In this document: piece by piece, positions 44,725-56,036 of the stretch
Layout of the letters: every line of letters starts with the position of its first letter
Numbering within the stretch: the first letter of the stretch is position 1
From: Janthinobacterium lividum
GTDB taxonomy: Bacteria; Pseudomonadota; Gammaproteobacteria; Burkholderiales; Burkholderiaceae_D
NCBI RefSeq assembly: GCF_034424625.1
Contig: NZ_CP139976.1
Coordinates: 6,014,001-6,078,000, forward strand
DNA length: 64,000 nucleotides
Direction: 5' to 3'
The notes under the pieces: model-generated
Told to the model about the DNA's origin: nothing
What the model saw: the letters and a program-made list of their open reading frames with translations, nothing else
Database searches by the model: none
Translations under genes and position numbers: made by a program

Positions 44725-45708
44725 CTACGTTTTCACGCTACTCCGACCTGCATACGCGGCAAAAATGTACGGCTTTGCAGCATCCAGTTCCGCGAGCGTG
44801 CTGATGTTGATCTCCAGATTACCCGTCCCCCAATGCCCGATGGCGCTCACGTCGCGCGCTTTTGGCAGGACGTGCAAGACGGGCGCCGGGTCGATGTGCA
44901 AATAGAGCACGAGGCAATTCTTCTTGTGTATCACCACCGTCGCAAAGTTTTTCAGCCGTTTGAAAGCCAAGTACAGGCGCAGCTCCTTACGCTCAACGTC
45001 ATCCCCCAACGACATCGTGTAATCCTCTAGCGAGGCCAGCAACTGACGCATGGACTCCGACAGACCTGCCAGGATTTCTACAAATGCCCTGTCTGGTCCC
45101 GTCGGCTTGGGCGTGCCCCCATCTGCGGGCCCAGCCGCCATTGTTTCCAAGCTGGCTGGCACCGATGTCTGGCGCTTGGCGGGGCCTTTCTTTGTTGCCG
45201 GATCCATGCCGGCGCTTGCGGATTCAAGAAGAAGCAGATCCTCTGCAAATCGGCGATAGCGAATAAGTTCGATCGTCCGGCCTATTTGCTGGACGGCATG
45301 GCTATCAAACTTGGTAAAGTCGGCCGCAATGCAAATCACCCGCGGCGCGCTCCAATCGATGACCTCCGATGCCAGCTTGCCTAGCTTGTCGAGGACCAGC
45401 AGTTTAAAGTCTGCCTGATGGTCCATCAGCCAATCCAGGTAGTACAAACCTTGATTGATCACATTTTCGCCAACCGACCGTTTATATTCAAGAATGACCG
45501 GGCAATTGTTCTCATCCAATCCAAGGGAATCGATGCGACCAGCATGCGTCTTTCCGGTCGAATACTCGCTCGCCAGAAAACGGATGCTTAGCAAAGTATC
45601 GAGGTTTGCCTCAATCAAGGTTTGCAATGGTTTTTCCAGGTCCGATGCGCTACCTTGCAGTTCCTGGGCTTGGCCATGGGCCAACTTGAAAAGTTTAATG
45701 TCGCTCAT
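44725..45708 (-). CDS. Orphan PD-(D/E)XK nuclease-like protein with DUF5655-like C-terminal domain
   Basis: A 327-residue protein. Residues about 25-130 have the endonuclease core: LIEANLDTLLSIRFLASEYSTG, then GRIDSLGLDENN with D60, then VILEYKR with E74 and K76, i.e. D-x(13)-ExK, followed by INQGLYYLDWL. A low-complexity linker at about 170-205 leads to a C-terminal domain resembling DUF5655, with LAFKRLKNFATVVIHKKNCLVLYLHIDP. Base composition is somewhat lower in GC than neighbours. Known relatives are annotated as DUF5655/endonuclease NucS-like proteins of unknown role. No methylase or helicase partner is adjacent. Start ATG 45706-45708. Confidence 0.7.
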   Translation of the reverse strand: MSDIKLFKLAHGQAQELQGSASDLEKPLQTLIEANLDTLLSIRFLASEYSTGKTHAGRIDSLGLDENNCPVILEYKRSVGENVINQGLYYLDWLMDHQADFKLLVLDKLGKLASEVIDWSAPRVICIAADFTKFDSHAVQQIGRTIELIRYRRFAEDLLLLESASAGMDPATKKGPAKRQTSVPASLETMAAGPADGGTPKPTGPDRAFVEILAGLSESMRQLLASLEDYTMSLGDDVERKELRLYLAFKRLKNFATVVIHKKNCLVLYLHIDPAPVLHVLPKARDVSAIGHWGTGNLEINISTLAELDAAKPYIFAAYAGRSSVKT

Positions 45709-45887
45709 CCGCCTGTTTCCCTTATTCCTCGGCAAGCAAACACCAAGGTGCATCACGATATCGGCGATGAGCATAAACGTAAATTTATCTTTCTTGCAAA
45801 TTCATTTGTGACAGGACTGCCGTGGGCAGTCCCTGCCTGCTCCTATCCTGAGCACGATGCCTGCAGCAAGTAAACGTTGACGCACTT

Positions 45888-45926
45888 TGCACGTTTGCGT
45901 ATATTCATGCACATTCCTGCACGTTT
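45888..45926. promoter_or_regulatory. Phased TGCAC repeats before the DeoR-family gene
   Basis: TGCACGTTT occurs at 45888-45896 and 45918-45926, with a third TGCACATTC at 45908. The TGCAC starts are 20 and 10 bp apart, thus on the same face of the helix. They end 11 bp before the ATG at 45938. The pattern fits an autoregulatory DeoR-type operator. Confidence 0.5.
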
Positions 45927-45937
45927 CAATATACCCC

Positions 45938-46708
45938 ATGTCCGCCACCCTGCTCCTCAAACAACGCCACGCACTGATCCAGCAACAATTGCACGCCGAT
46001 GGCCGCGTGCTGGCGCTGGATCTGGCCCGCCAGCTCGATGTTTCCGAAGATACGATACGGCGCGACTTGCGCGAGATGGCGGCGGCCGGCCTGTGCCAGC
46101 GCGTGTATGGCGGCGCCCTGCCGCTGGCGCCCGATGGCGGCACCTTGAGCCAGCGCAAGCAGGAAGCGCCCGAGCGCAAGGCGCGCCTGGCGCAGGCCGC
46201 CGTGTCCCTCGTGCGCGCGGGCCAGGTGCTGTTTCTCGATGCGGGCTCGACCAACCTGGCCATCGCCAGCGCGTTGCCAGAGTTGGCGCTCACTGTCGTC
46301 ACCAATGCGCCAGCCATTGCCATGGCCCTGATGGAACGCCCGGAAATCGAACTCATCATGGCTGGCGGCAGGGTCGACCGCCGCGCCGGCGCCAGCCTGG
46401 GGCCACAGGCCTTGCGCACCGTCGAGCGCATGCATCCCGACCTGTGTTTCCTCGGCGCTTGCGGCGCGGACGCGGACGCGGGCGTGACGGCGTTCAACTA
46501 CGACGAGGCCGAGTTCAAGCGCAGCATTGCCGGCGCCAGCAAGGCGGTGGTGGTGGCCGTCACCAGCGACAAGCTGGGCACCGCCGCGCCCTTCGGCGTG
46601 CTGGCCACGGGCTTGCTGCAGCACCTGGTGCTGGAAGCCGATGCCGACGCTTCCCACGTGGCCGCCTTTGAACGGCTGGGCGTGCAAGTGCTGCGCGCCC
46701 GCGCCTGA
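45938..46708 (+). CDS. DeoR-family transcriptional regulator
   Basis: A 256-residue regulator. Residues 8-58 form the N-terminal HTH (QRHALIQQQLHADGRVLALDLARQLDVSEDTIRRDLREM) and the sugar-sensor domain has DAGSTNLAIASALP, NAPAIAMAL and EAEFKRSIAGASKAVVVAVTSDKLG, the DeoR family order. It senses a sugar phosphate in relatives. Start chosen at ATG 45938. The MFS gene lies 33 bp on, so it probably regulates itself and that transporter. The ligand is unknown. Confidence 0.86.
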   Translation: MSATLLLKQRHALIQQQLHADGRVLALDLARQLDVSEDTIRRDLREMAAAGLCQRVYGGALPLAPDGGTLSQRKQEAPERKARLAQAAVSLVRAGQVLFLDAGSTNLAIASALPELALTVVTNAPAIAMALMERPEIELIMAGGRVDRRAGASLGPQALRTVERMHPDLCFLGACGADADAGVTAFNYDEAEFKRSIAGASKAVVVAVTSDKLGTAAPFGVLATGLLQHLVLEADADASHVAAFERLGVQVLRARA

Positions 46709-46741
46709 TTTTATCCACCCCGACCTTTGAAAAGTTCCATC

Positions 46742-47890
46742 ATGCATCTCACCGGCACCCTGCAACAACGCGCCACGCGCCTGGTCTTCTTCGCCGCCGG
46801 CCTCGGCATGGCCGCCTGGGCCCCGCTGGTTCCCTACGCCAAGTCGCGCCTGGGCCTCGATGAAGCCACCCTCGGCATTTTGCTGCTGTGCCTGGGCGCC
46901 GGTTCGCTGTGCGCGATGCCGTTTACAGGCATGCTCACCAGCCGCTTTGGCTGCCGCAAGGTCATCGTCGGCGCCGGCCTGCTGCTGACCGCCGTGCTGC
47001 CCGGCCTGGCGCTGGCGGCCACGCCGCTGCAGCTGGGCCTGGTGCTGCTGGTATTCGGCGCGGCCATGGGCACGTTTGACGTGGCCATCAACATCCAGGC
47101 CGTGATCATCGAAAAAGCCAACGGGGGCGCCATGATGTCGGGCTTTCATGCCCTGTTCAGCGTGGGCGGCTTCGCCGGCGCGGCCTGCATGGCCCTGCTG
47201 CTGTGGCTGGGCCTGACACCGGCCTGGTCCTGCGTGGTGGTGATGCTGCTGCTGTGCGGCGTGCTGGGCGCGGCGCAAGGCCATCTGCTGCCGACGGCGT
47301 CCGCCTCCGGCGAAAAGACGCCGCTGTTCGTCATGCCGCATGGCGCCGTCATTTTCATCGGCTTGCTGTGCTTTATCGTCTTCCTGGCCGAAGGCGCCAT
47401 CCTCGACTGGAGCGCCCTGTTCCTCACCACCACGCGCGGCGTGGAAGAAGCCAAGGGCGGCCTCGGCTACGCCGCCTTCGCCATCGCCATGACGGTGGGC
47501 CGGTTTACGGGCGACAAGGTGGTCAGCCGCTTTGGCGGCAAGCAGGTGCTTACTTTCGGCGGCTTGTGCGCAGCGGCAGGCTTCTTCCTGGCCGTGCTGG
47601 CGCCGCACGCCGGCCTGGCCATGCTCGGCTTCGTGCTGATCGGCCTGGGCGCGGCGAACATCGTGCCCATCCTGTTCACGGCAGCCGGCCAGCAGCACGC
47701 CATGCCGGCCAGCCTGGCGGTGGCGGCCATCACCACCATCGGCTACGCGGGCATCCTGGCCGGCCCGGCCGTCATCGGTTTCGTGGCGCACGCCACCAGC
47801 CTGAATATCGCCTTCGCCATGCTGGGCGCCGCCCTGCTGCTGGTGGCGGCCAGCGCGCGCCTGGTGGCGCCGGCAAAACAGGCTGCCTGA
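46742..47890 (+). CDS. MFS transporter (YbjJ-like)
   Basis: A 382-residue 12-span transporter. RATRLVFFAAGLGMAAWAPLVPYAKSRLGLDEATLGILLLCLGAGSLCAMPFTGMLTSRFGCRKV resembles the E. coli YbjJ type. A TTG-started extension of five codons is possible but ATG 46742 is preferred. Position after DeoR suggests a sugar or sugar-derivative substrate. It may export or import; unknown. Confidence 0.82.
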   Translation: MHLTGTLQQRATRLVFFAAGLGMAAWAPLVPYAKSRLGLDEATLGILLLCLGAGSLCAMPFTGMLTSRFGCRKVIVGAGLLLTAVLPGLALAATPLQLGLVLLVFGAAMGTFDVAINIQAVIIEKANGGAMMSGFHALFSVGGFAGAACMALLLWLGLTPAWSCVVVMLLLCGVLGAAQGHLLPTASASGEKTPLFVMPHGAVIFIGLLCFIVFLAEGAILDWSALFLTTTRGVEEAKGGLGYAAFAIAMTVGRFTGDKVVSRFGGKQVLTFGGLCAAAGFFLAVLAPHAGLAMLGFVLIGLGAANIVPILFTAAGQQHAMPASLAVAAITTIGYAGILAGPAVIGFVAHATSLNIAFAMLGAALLLVAASARLVAPAKQAA

Positions 47891-48046
47891 ACCCTCCCCT
47901 TGCCTGGCGGGCGGCGGCAAAAAACCGCTGCCCGCCAGCGCCCAAATCGGCTCGACGGGCCTCCGGCATGGTAAGCTTCGACCCCGCGCACATTGCTGGC
48001 GCCACGCGGTCACCCCATCCTGCCACTTATACCCGTTTATACATCT

Positions 48047-48892
48047 ATGGATCTCATTCTTGCGTTAAAAGCCATCATCATGGGGCTGGTCGAAGGTTTT
48101 ACCGAATTCTTGCCGATTTCGTCCACGGGACATCTGATCCTGGCCGGCAGCCTGCTCGACTTTACCAAGGATGTATCGAAAGAAGTCATGGATGTCTTCG
48201 AGATCGCCATCCAGGCCGGCGCCATCCTGGCCGTGTGCTGGGAATACCGCCAGCGCATCGGCAACGTGCTGACCACCTTCGGCAGCGAAGCGAGGTCGCG
48301 CAAGTTCGTGCTGAACGTGGCCATCGCCTTCCTGCCCCTGGCCATCATCGGCCTGGCCATCGGCAAGATGATCAAGCACGCGCTGTTCAAGCCAGTACCG
48401 GTCGCCATGGCCTTCATCATCGGCGGCATCGTGATTTTGCTGGTGGAGCGCCGCGCGCGCACCAATCCCGTCACCGTGCGCGTCAACTCGGTCGATGAAA
48501 TGACGCCGTTCGACGCCTTGAAAGTGGGCTGCGCGCAGGCGTTCGCGCTGATCCCCGGCACCAGCCGTTCCGGCTCGACCATCATCGGCGGCATGCTGCT
48601 GGGCTTGTCGCGCAAGACGGCCACCGAATTCTCGTTCTTCCTGGCCATCCCGACCCTGCTGGCGGCCACCTTCTACTCGCTGTATAAAGCGCGCGACATC
48701 CTGTCGGCCACCGACGTGCCCCTGTTCGGCCTGGGCACCGTGTCCGCCTTCATCTCCGCCTTCCTATGCGTGCGCTGGCTGCTGCGCTATATCAGCTCGC
48801 ACGACTTCACGTTTTTTGCCTGGTACCGCATTGTGTTCGGCTTGCTGGTGTTGGCCAGCGCCCACTACGGCTGGGTTGTTTGGGCAGAATAA
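48047..48892 (+). CDS. uppP: Undecaprenyl-diphosphate phosphatase
   Basis: A 281-residue polytopic membrane protein of the BacA/UppP family: [20 protein letters not shown] near the N terminus (catalytic Glu and His), and [17 protein letters not shown] near residue 165 (PGxSRSxAT). It regenerates undecaprenyl phosphate for peptidoglycan and glycan synthesis and gives bacitracin resistance. Start ATG 48047 gives [10 protein letters not shown]. It lies 6 bp before recQ. Confidence 0.95.
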   Translation: MDLILALKAIIMGLVEGFTEFLPISSTGHLILAGSLLDFTKDVSKEVMDVFEIAIQAGAILAVCWEYRQRIGNVLTTFGSEARSRKFVLNVAIAFLPLAIIGLAIGKMIKHALFKPVPVAMAFIIGGIVILLVERRARTNPVTVRVNSVDEMTPFDALKVGCAQAFALIPGTSRSGSTIIGGMLLGLSRKTATEFSFFLAIPTLLAATFYSLYKARDILSATDVPLFGLGTVSAFISAFLCVRWLLRYISSHDFTFFAWYRIVFGLLVLASAHYGWVVWAE

Positions 48893-48898
48893 GGCACT

Positions 48899-50721
<1,823 letters not shown>

Positions 50722-50722
<1 letters not shown>

Positions 50723-51216
50723 TGCAAGATTTGATGGAAGCACTCTCGTCCGACCTGATCTATCAGGCCGTGAAAATTCTCGGCGCCCAGCCCGACGCCG
50801 AAGACGCGGTGGAAGCGCAAGTACGGTTACTGGTGCAGGACGATCTCACCGTGCGCCGCCTGGCCGACGTGGTGCCGGAAGCCTTTGGCCTGGTGCTGGC
50901 GTCGCACCTGCCCGGCGCCGAAAACATGACCCTGCCCGATACCTTCTGCGCCCAGGACGAGGATGGCGAGTGGGTGGAGTTTCCCTTGCGCCGCGAGCCT
51001 ATCTTTGTCGTCGCCGCGAATATCGCCCAGCACACCTTCCACAACGGCCCGCGCGCGCTGATACAAAACCTGGCCAGCCGCAGCTCCTTGCTGTCGGCCA
51101 TCAACAAGGGCTTGAACGCGGGCGGCTCGCTCGATGGCACGACCCTGGGCCCGCCGTCCTTCTTCGGCCTGCCCGCCGCCCTCTACCAGCCGGCGGCATC
51201 GCCCGATACGCCCTGA
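50722..51216 (+). CDS. RecQ-coupled hypothetical protein
   Basis: A 164-residue protein. Its ATG (50722-50724) overlaps the recQ stop (TGA 50720-50722), so translation is probably coupled. The sequence MQDLMEALSSDLIYQAVKILGAQPDAEDAVEAQVRLLVQDDL looks helical; a middle stretch EWVEFPLRREPIFVVAANIAQH is beta-rich. No known motif. I do not recognise the family; the coupling to recQ suggests a role in recombination or in a linked stress response, but there is no direct evidence. Confidence 0.75.
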
Positions 51217-51260
51217 CCACCACACTTTGCCCTTGTCCTTGATAAGAGAACGCTGCCGCG

Positions 51261-52238
51261 ATGGAAACCAAATGGCTGGAAGACTTCATCTCGCTCGCTG
51301 AAACGCATAATTTCAGCCGTTCCGCGGCCCTGCGCCACGTCACCCAACCGGCCTTTTCGCGGCGCATCCAGTCGCTGGAAAACTGGCTCGGCATCGACCT
51401 GGTCGACCGCACCTCGTATCCCACGCGACTGACGCCGGCCGGCGCCGTATTCTACGAGCAGGCGCTGGAAATGCTGGGGCAAATCAACGGCGTGCGCGCC
51501 CTGTTGCGCGGCAAGCGCGCGGCCACGCAGACGAGCGTCGATTTCGCCGTGCCGCATACCCTGTCGCTGACCTTCATGCCGAAATGGCTGACGGCGCTGG
51601 AAGAAGGTTTTGCGCCAATCAACAGCCGCCTGATGGCGCTGAACGTGCACGACGCCGTGCTGCAGCTGGTCGATGGCGGCTGCGACCTGCTGCTGTGCTA
51701 TCACCATCCGCGCCAGCCGGTGCAACTGGATCCGGGCCGCTACGACATGCTGGTGATGGGCCGCGAAACCCTGCGCGCGTATGCGCGCTGCGGCCAGGAC
51801 AAGGTGCCTGACTTCGTCCTGCCCGGCAGCGCCAAGGAGCCGCTGCCCTTCCTCTCCTACACCAGCAACGCCTATCTGGGACGCATGGTGGAATTGCTGG
51901 TGGCAGACGCCAAGGCGCCCCTGTTCCTGGAAACCTGCTATGAAACGGACATGGCCGAAGGCTTGAAAATGATGGCGCTGGAAGGCCGCGGCATCGCCTT
52001 CCTGCCCGAATCGGCCGTCATGCGCGACGTCAAATACAAACACCTGGCGCGCGCCGACGGCGGCGCGCCAGGCTGGGAAATCGAGCTGGAAATCCGCTTG
52101 TACCGCGAACGCCCATCGAGCCTGCGTCCCGGCAAGCAGATCGTCGAAAGCCTGTGGCAATACTTGGTGCAGGCGCAGGACGGCAAGGCGCGCGGCAGCA
52201 AGCGCCGCAAACGCGCCACCGAGGCCACCCAGTCCTGA
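51261..52238 (+). CDS. LysR-family regulator, HypT/YjiE-like
   Basis: A 325-residue LTTR. METKWLEDFISLAETHNFSRSAALRHVTQPAFSRRIQSLENWLG is very close to the pattern of HypT (YjiE), a hypochlorite-responsive LysR regulator, including WLEDF and TQPAFSRRIQSLE. The C-terminal tail after about 300 is basic (GSKRRKRA). It lies 44 bp after the unknown gene and upstream of gdhA, so it may also regulate gdhA. Methionine or cysteine oxidation sensing cannot be verified from sequence. Confidence 0.8.
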   Translation: METKWLEDFISLAETHNFSRSAALRHVTQPAFSRRIQSLENWLGIDLVDRTSYPTRLTPAGAVFYEQALEMLGQINGVRALLRGKRAATQTSVDFAVPHTLSLTFMPKWLTALEEGFAPINSRLMALNVHDAVLQLVDGGCDLLLCYHHPRQPVQLDPGRYDMLVMGRETLRAYARCGQDKVPDFVLPGSAKEPLPFLSYTSNAYLGRMVELLVADAKAPLFLETCYETDMAEGLKMMALEGRGIAFLPESAVMRDVKYKHLARADGGAPGWEIELEIRLYRERPSSLRPGKQIVESLWQYLVQAQDGKARGSKRRKRATEATQS

Positions 52239-52400
52239 CTGGCAATCCTGGCAACACAACTATGCAATAAATGCATAACCGGATGCGCACAAAGCATTGG
52301 CCGGGGCATGAGGCTATCGCCTACGATGCGGTTCCGCTGCGCGCAGCTGCATATCGGCTGTGCCTCTAACGTATTCGTATTGTCCAGGAGCTTATCAAGC

Positions 52401-53687
52401 ATGACCAGCAAGCACGCACTTCCTTCCTACCTGAATCCTGAAGACCTTGGCCCATGGGGCGTCTACCTCGAGCAGATCGACCGCGTTACGCCGTACCTGG
52501 GCAACCTGTCGCGCTGGGTGGAAACGCTGAAACGTCCAAAGCGCATCCTGACGGTCGACGTGCCTATCGAGCGCGATGACGGCACCATTGCCCACTACGA
52601 AGGCTACCGCGTGCAGCACAATCTGTCGCGCGGTCCAGGCAAGGGCGGCGTGCGCTTCCACCAGGATGTGACCCTGTCGGAAGTGATGGCCCTGTCGGCC
52701 TGGATGACGGTCAAGAATGCAGCGGTCAACGTGCCATACGGCGGCGCCAAGGGCGGTATCCGTGTCGATCCGAAGACCCTGTCGCGCAACGAACTGCAAC
52801 GCCTGACCCGCCGCTACACGAGCGAGATCAGCATGATCATCGGACCAAACAAGGATATCCCGGCGCCGGACGTCAACACGAATGAACAAGTCATGGCGTG
52901 GATGATGGACAGCTACGCCATGATCGGCGGCAATATGTCGACCGGCGTGGTGACGGGCAAGCCAATTTCGCTGGGCGGCAGCCTGGGCCGCCGCGATGCG
53001 ACGGGCCGCGGCGTCTTCGTCGTCGGTTGCGATGCGGCCGCCAAGGTCGGCATGTCGCTCGAAGGCGCGAAAGTCATCGTGCAAGGTTTCGGCAACGTGG
53101 GCGGCGTCGCTGCACGCATGTTCGCTGAAGCCGGCTCGAAAGTGGTCGCGGTACAAGACCACAAGACCACCGTGGTGCATGCCGGCGGCTTGAACATCCC
53201 ACAATTGCTGGCACACGTGGCCGAAGTGGGCAGCGTCGAAGGCTTCCCGGGCGCCGAGGCATTCGTGCCGCGCGAAGATTTCTGGGGCATCGATTGCGAC
53301 ATCCTGATCCCGGCCGCGCTGGAACAGCAGATCACGGCTGAACGCGCACAAGTCATCCGCGCCAAGATCATCCTGGAAGGCGCCAACGGCCCGACCCTGC
53401 CGGCAGCGGACGACATCCTGACCGACCGCGGCGTGCTGATCGTGCCGGACGTACTGGCCAACGCCGGCGGCGTAACCGTCAGCTACTTCGAGTGGGCACA
53501 GAACTTCTCGAGCTTCTTCTGGACGGAAGAAGAAATCAACAGTCGCCTGACCCGCATCATGCGCGAAGCGTTCGACGCGGTATGGCAAGTGTCGCAAGAG
53601 AAGAAAGTGTCGATGCGTACCGCCACCTTCATCCTGGCATGCACACGCGTCCTGCAAGCTCGCGAAGTGCGCGGCCTGTATCCTTAA
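52401..53687 (+). CDS. gdhA: Glutamate dehydrogenase (NAD(P)-dependent)
   Basis: A 428-residue Glu/Leu/Phe/Val dehydrogenase. The substrate site is [19 protein letters not shown] and the catalytic Lys is in [18 protein letters not shown]. The Rossmann nucleotide motif [15 protein letters not shown] is at about residues 232-246. Length fits the NAD-type hexameric enzymes. It links 2-oxoglutarate and glutamate. ATG 52401 has AGGAG at -15 to -11. Two terminators follow. Confidence 0.95.
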   Translation: MTSKHALPSYLNPEDLGPWGVYLEQIDRVTPYLGNLSRWVETLKRPKRILTVDVPIERDDGTIAHYEGYRVQHNLSRGPGKGGVRFHQDVTLSEVMALSAWMTVKNAAVNVPYGGAKGGIRVDPKTLSRNELQRLTRRYTSEISMIIGPNKDIPAPDVNTNEQVMAWMMDSYAMIGGNMSTGVVTGKPISLGGSLGRRDATGRGVFVVGCDAAAKVGMSLEGAKVIVQGFGNVGGVAARMFAEAGSKVVAVQDHKTTVVHAGGLNIPQLLAHVAEVGSVEGFPGAEAFVPREDFWGIDCDILIPAALEQQITAERAQVIRAKIILEGANGPTLPAADDILTDRGVLIVPDVLANAGGVTVSYFEWAQNFSSFFWTEEEINSRLTRIMREAFDAVWQVSQEKKVSMRTATFILACTRVLQAREVRGLYP

Positions 53688-53699
53688 TGGCTGCCTGAG

Positions 53700-53744
53700 A
53701 AAATGCCTGGGGCGTTGTTGCTTCGCCTAGCCCCGGGCATTTTT
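53700..53744 (+). terminator. Intrinsic terminator after gdhA
   Basis: AAAATGCCTGGGGC pairs with GCCCCGGGCATTTT with one bulge, followed by T residues, 13 bp after the gdhA stop. Confidence 0.85.
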
Positions 53745-53773
53745 CAGGCGCCATTCGGTTGATGGCGCTCTAA

Positions 53774-53810
53774 AAAAATCCCGCCACACTTGCGTGTGAG
53801 CGGGATTTTT
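53774..53810. terminator. Bidirectional terminator between gdhA and galE
   Basis: AAAAATCCCGC (53774-53784) and GCGGGATTTTT (53800-53810) enclose a nested CACAC/GTGTG hairpin. A-run and T-run on the two sides allow termination of both the gdhA transcript and the galE transcript. Confidence 0.9.
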
Positions 53811-53828
53811 TGTATCTGCCGGGCTTGT

Positions 53829-54848
53829 TTACGCCGCGTAGCCTTGCGGGTTCTGGTGCTGCCAGCGCCAGTGGTCGCGGCACATGTCGTCGATGTTTTT
53901 CTGCGCTTGCCAGCCCAGTAATTGCTTCGCCTTGTCAGCTGAGGCGTAGCAGCTGGCGATGTCGCCGGGGCGGCGCGGCACGATGTCGTAGGGGACTTGG
54001 CGACCGCTGGCCGCTTCGAAGGCGCGCACGGTATCGAGCACGCTGTAGCCGTGGCCCGTGCCCAGATTGACGGTAAAACCACCGTCGGTGGAAAACAGGC
54101 GGTTCAATGCGGCCACATGGCCCAGCGCCAGGTCGACCACGTGGATATAGTCGCGCACACCCGTGCCATCCGGCGTATCGTAGTCGTTGCCGAACACGGC
54201 CAGGCGCTCCCGGCGGCCCACGGCCACCTGGGCGATGAAGGGCATCAGGTTGTTCGGAATGCCGGCCGGATCTTCGCCGATCAAGCCGCTGGCATGCGCG
54301 CCGACCGGATTAAAGTAACGCAGCACGCCGACTTGCCATTGTGCATCGGCATGCACGAGATCGGCCAGGATCTGCTCGACCATCAGTTTCGAACGGCCAT
54401 AGGGGTTGGTCACGGACAGGCGCGACGCTTCCAGGATCGGCAAGGCTTCCGGGTCGCCATACACGGTGGCCGACGAGCTGAATACAAAACGCTTCACATT
54501 CGCCGCCGCCAGCACTTCCAGCAGGGCCACGGTGCCCGTTACATTGTTGTCCATATACATCAGGGGCTGCGCCACGGATTCGCCCACGGCCTTCAAGCCC
54601 GCGAAATGGATCACGGCATCGATGGCGTGCTCGCGCAGGACGGCGGCCATGGCCGCGCGGTCGCGCACGTCTGCCTCATAGAAGGGGACGCTTTTGCCGG
54701 AGATGCGCTCTACGCGCGCCATCGCTTCGCGCGCGCTATTGCACAAATTATCCACTGCAACGACATCAAAACCGGCAGCCAGCAATTCGACACAGGTATG
54801 CGAACCGATGAAACCGGATGCGCCGGTCACGAGTATTTTCTTGGACAT
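53829..54848 (-). CDS. galE: UDP-glucose 4-epimerase
   Basis: A 339-residue extended SDR. KKILVTGASGFIGSHT (NAD-binding GxxGxxG), VFSSSATVYGDP and NPYGRSKLMVEQ (YxxxK catalytic pair), and GDGTGVRDYIHVVDLA are all in place. It interconverts UDP-glucose and UDP-galactose for lipopolysaccharide or exopolysaccharide. Start chosen at ATG 54846-54848, because the preceding in-frame Met lies outside the family N terminus. It is about 7 kb from the exopolysaccharide genes. Confidence 0.95.
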   Translation of the reverse strand: MSKKILVTGASGFIGSHTCVELLAAGFDVVAVDNLCNSAREAMARVERISGKSVPFYEADVRDRAAMAAVLREHAIDAVIHFAGLKAVGESVAQPLMYMDNNVTGTVALLEVLAAANVKRFVFSSSATVYGDPEALPILEASRLSVTNPYGRSKLMVEQILADLVHADAQWQVGVLRYFNPVGAHASGLIGEDPAGIPNNLMPFIAQVAVGRRERLAVFGNDYDTPDGTGVRDYIHVVDLALGHVAALNRLFSTDGGFTVNLGTGHGYSVLDTVRAFEAASGRQVPYDIVPRRPGDIASCYASADKAKQLLGWQAQKNIDDMCRDHWRWQHQNPQGYAA

Positions 54849-54927
54849 AATATCAATCAATGCAAAAAAGATAAGATTACCGTAATTCGCCCACCTTGCC
54901 TAGCCAGCGCACGCTAGCGCGCGCATT

Positions 54928-54959
54928 AAAAAAGCCTGCGGCGTCACCGCGGCAGGCTT
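54928..54959 (-). terminator. Intrinsic terminator after trmB
   Basis: AAGCCTGC (54932-54939) and GCAGGCTT (54952-54959) form the stem; on the minus strand it is followed by a six-T run. It lies 38 bp after the trmB stop. Confidence 0.88.
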
Positions 54960-54997
54960 GTTCTTGTGCAAACGGCACAGGTGGGCAAACCGCCAGG

Positions 54998-55717
54998 TTA
55001 TTTCTTGATGAACACCAGATCCCACACGCCATGGCCCAGCTTCAAGCCACGGTTTTCAAACTTGGTCAGGGGACGATACGCCGGTTGCGGCGCATAGCCG
55101 TCGGCGCTATTGTGCAACTGCGGCTCGGCGCCCAGCACTTCCAGCATTTGCACTGCGTAATCTTCCCAATCGGTGGCGCAATGCAGATAGCCGCCCGGCG
55201 CCAGGCGATCGGTCAATTGCTTGACGAATGGAGACTGGATCAGGCGGCGCTTGTTGTGGCGCGCCTTGTGCCATGGATCGGGGAAGAAAACGTGGATGCC
55301 GGCCAGCGAATTGGCCGGTATCATGTGCGTCAGCACTTCCACCGCATCGTGCTGCAGCAGGCGCAGATTCGTCAGCGATTCTTCGCCGATCAGCTTCAAC
55401 AGGCTTCCGACACCGGGCGTATGCACTTCAACACCGATGAAATCCTTCTCCGGCATGGCTTTGGCGATATGCGCAGTCGTCGCGCCCATGCCAAAACCGA
55501 TTTCCAGGATCACGGGCGCCTTGCGGCCAAACACCTGCTCGAAGTCCATCGGTTCTTTGGCGAAAGGCACGAGGAATTGCGGCCCCAGAGTCTCGAGCGC
55601 GCGCGCCTGCGCGACAGACAGCCGTCCCGCGCGGGTCACGAAACTGCGGATGCGGTGTTCGGTCGGATCGTACATCATCGGCCGCGCCGGGCCGTTTGCT
55701 GGGGTATCAGAAGACAT
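54998..55717 (-). CDS. trmB: tRNA (guanine-N7)-methyltransferase
   Basis: A 239-residue SAM methyltransferase. [21 protein letters not shown] is motif [14 protein letters not shown] follows, and [24 protein letters not shown] is the TrmB signature with PDPWxKxRHxKRR. It methylates G46 in the variable loop of tRNAs. The ATG at 55715-55717 gives [10 protein letters not shown]; a short N-terminal extension before [17 protein letters not shown] is normal in this group. It lies directly downstream of tRNA-Gly on the same strand. Confidence 0.95.
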   Translation of the reverse strand: MSSDTPANGPARPMMYDPTEHRIRSFVTRAGRLSVAQARALETLGPQFLVPFAKEPMDFEQVFGRKAPVILEIGFGMGATTAHIAKAMPEKDFIGVEVHTPGVGSLLKLIGEESLTNLRLLQHDAVEVLTHMIPANSLAGIHVFFPDPWHKARHNKRRLIQSPFVKQLTDRLAPGGYLHCATDWEDYAVQMLEVLGAEPQLHNSADGYAPQPAYRPLTKFENRGLKLGHGVWDLVFIKK

Positions 55718-55770
55718 GGGAATGGAGAAATAAGTGGCCGCGCCGCATCAAGCCAGGCGCCAGCGAAAAA

Positions 55771-55844
55771 TGGAGCGGGTGAAGGGAATCGAACCCTCGT
55801 CGTAAGCTTGGGAAGCTTCTGCTCTACCATTGAGCTACACCCGC
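55771..55844 (-). tRNA. tRNA-Gly(CCC)
   Basis: Read on the minus strand it folds into a cloverleaf: acceptor GCGGGTG/CACCCGC, D-arm GCTC/GAGC, anticodon loop TTCCCAA (anticodon CCC, decoding GGG), T-arm GAGGG-TTCGATT-CCCTT, and a genome-encoded CCA. G27 faces A43 in the anticodon stem, a mild irregularity. Length 74 with CCA. Confidence 0.92.
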
Positions 55845-55853
55845 GAAGCCTGC

Positions 55854-55883
55854 ATTTTACGCGGCTTTCACCCCGGTTGGCAA
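55854..55883 (-). promoter_or_regulatory. Sigma-70 promoter of tRNA-Gly
   Basis: On the minus strand TTGCCA (55878-55883) and TAAAAT (55854-55859) are 18 bp apart; the -10 ends 10 bp before the mature tRNA 5' end. Confidence 0.6.
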
Positions 55884-55930
55884 CGTTGCGGTCCGTGGCG
55901 ATGAGGGGAAATGAAATGGGCATTTTCGCC

Positions 55931-55954
55931 GAACTGCGATCCAGATCGCAGTTC
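55931..55954. repeat. Perfect 10-bp inverted repeat between tRNA-Gly and the AT-rich operon
   Basis: GAACTGCGAT-CCAG-ATCGCAGTTC. No T-run follows on either strand, so it is an operator or cruciform rather than a standard terminator. It is near the edge of the AT-rich block. Confidence 0.5.
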
Positions 55955-56036
55955 CCTTACACTTTTTCCCATTGACAGTACTCTGCATATAATGAGATGC
56001 AAAAAAATACCGGTACAGAGTTAAATCAACAAGGTA

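Noticed and set aside
45926..48013. 695-codon minus-strand frame opposite the DeoR and MFS genes
   Set aside because: Low-complexity Gln/His/Gly-rich translation typical of antisense frames; both plus-strand genes have clear family motifs.
55971..55993. TTGACA and TATAAT close to each other upstream of 56037
   Set aside because: Spacing is only 10 bp and no plus-strand gene follows; not a usable sigma-70 promoter as a pair.
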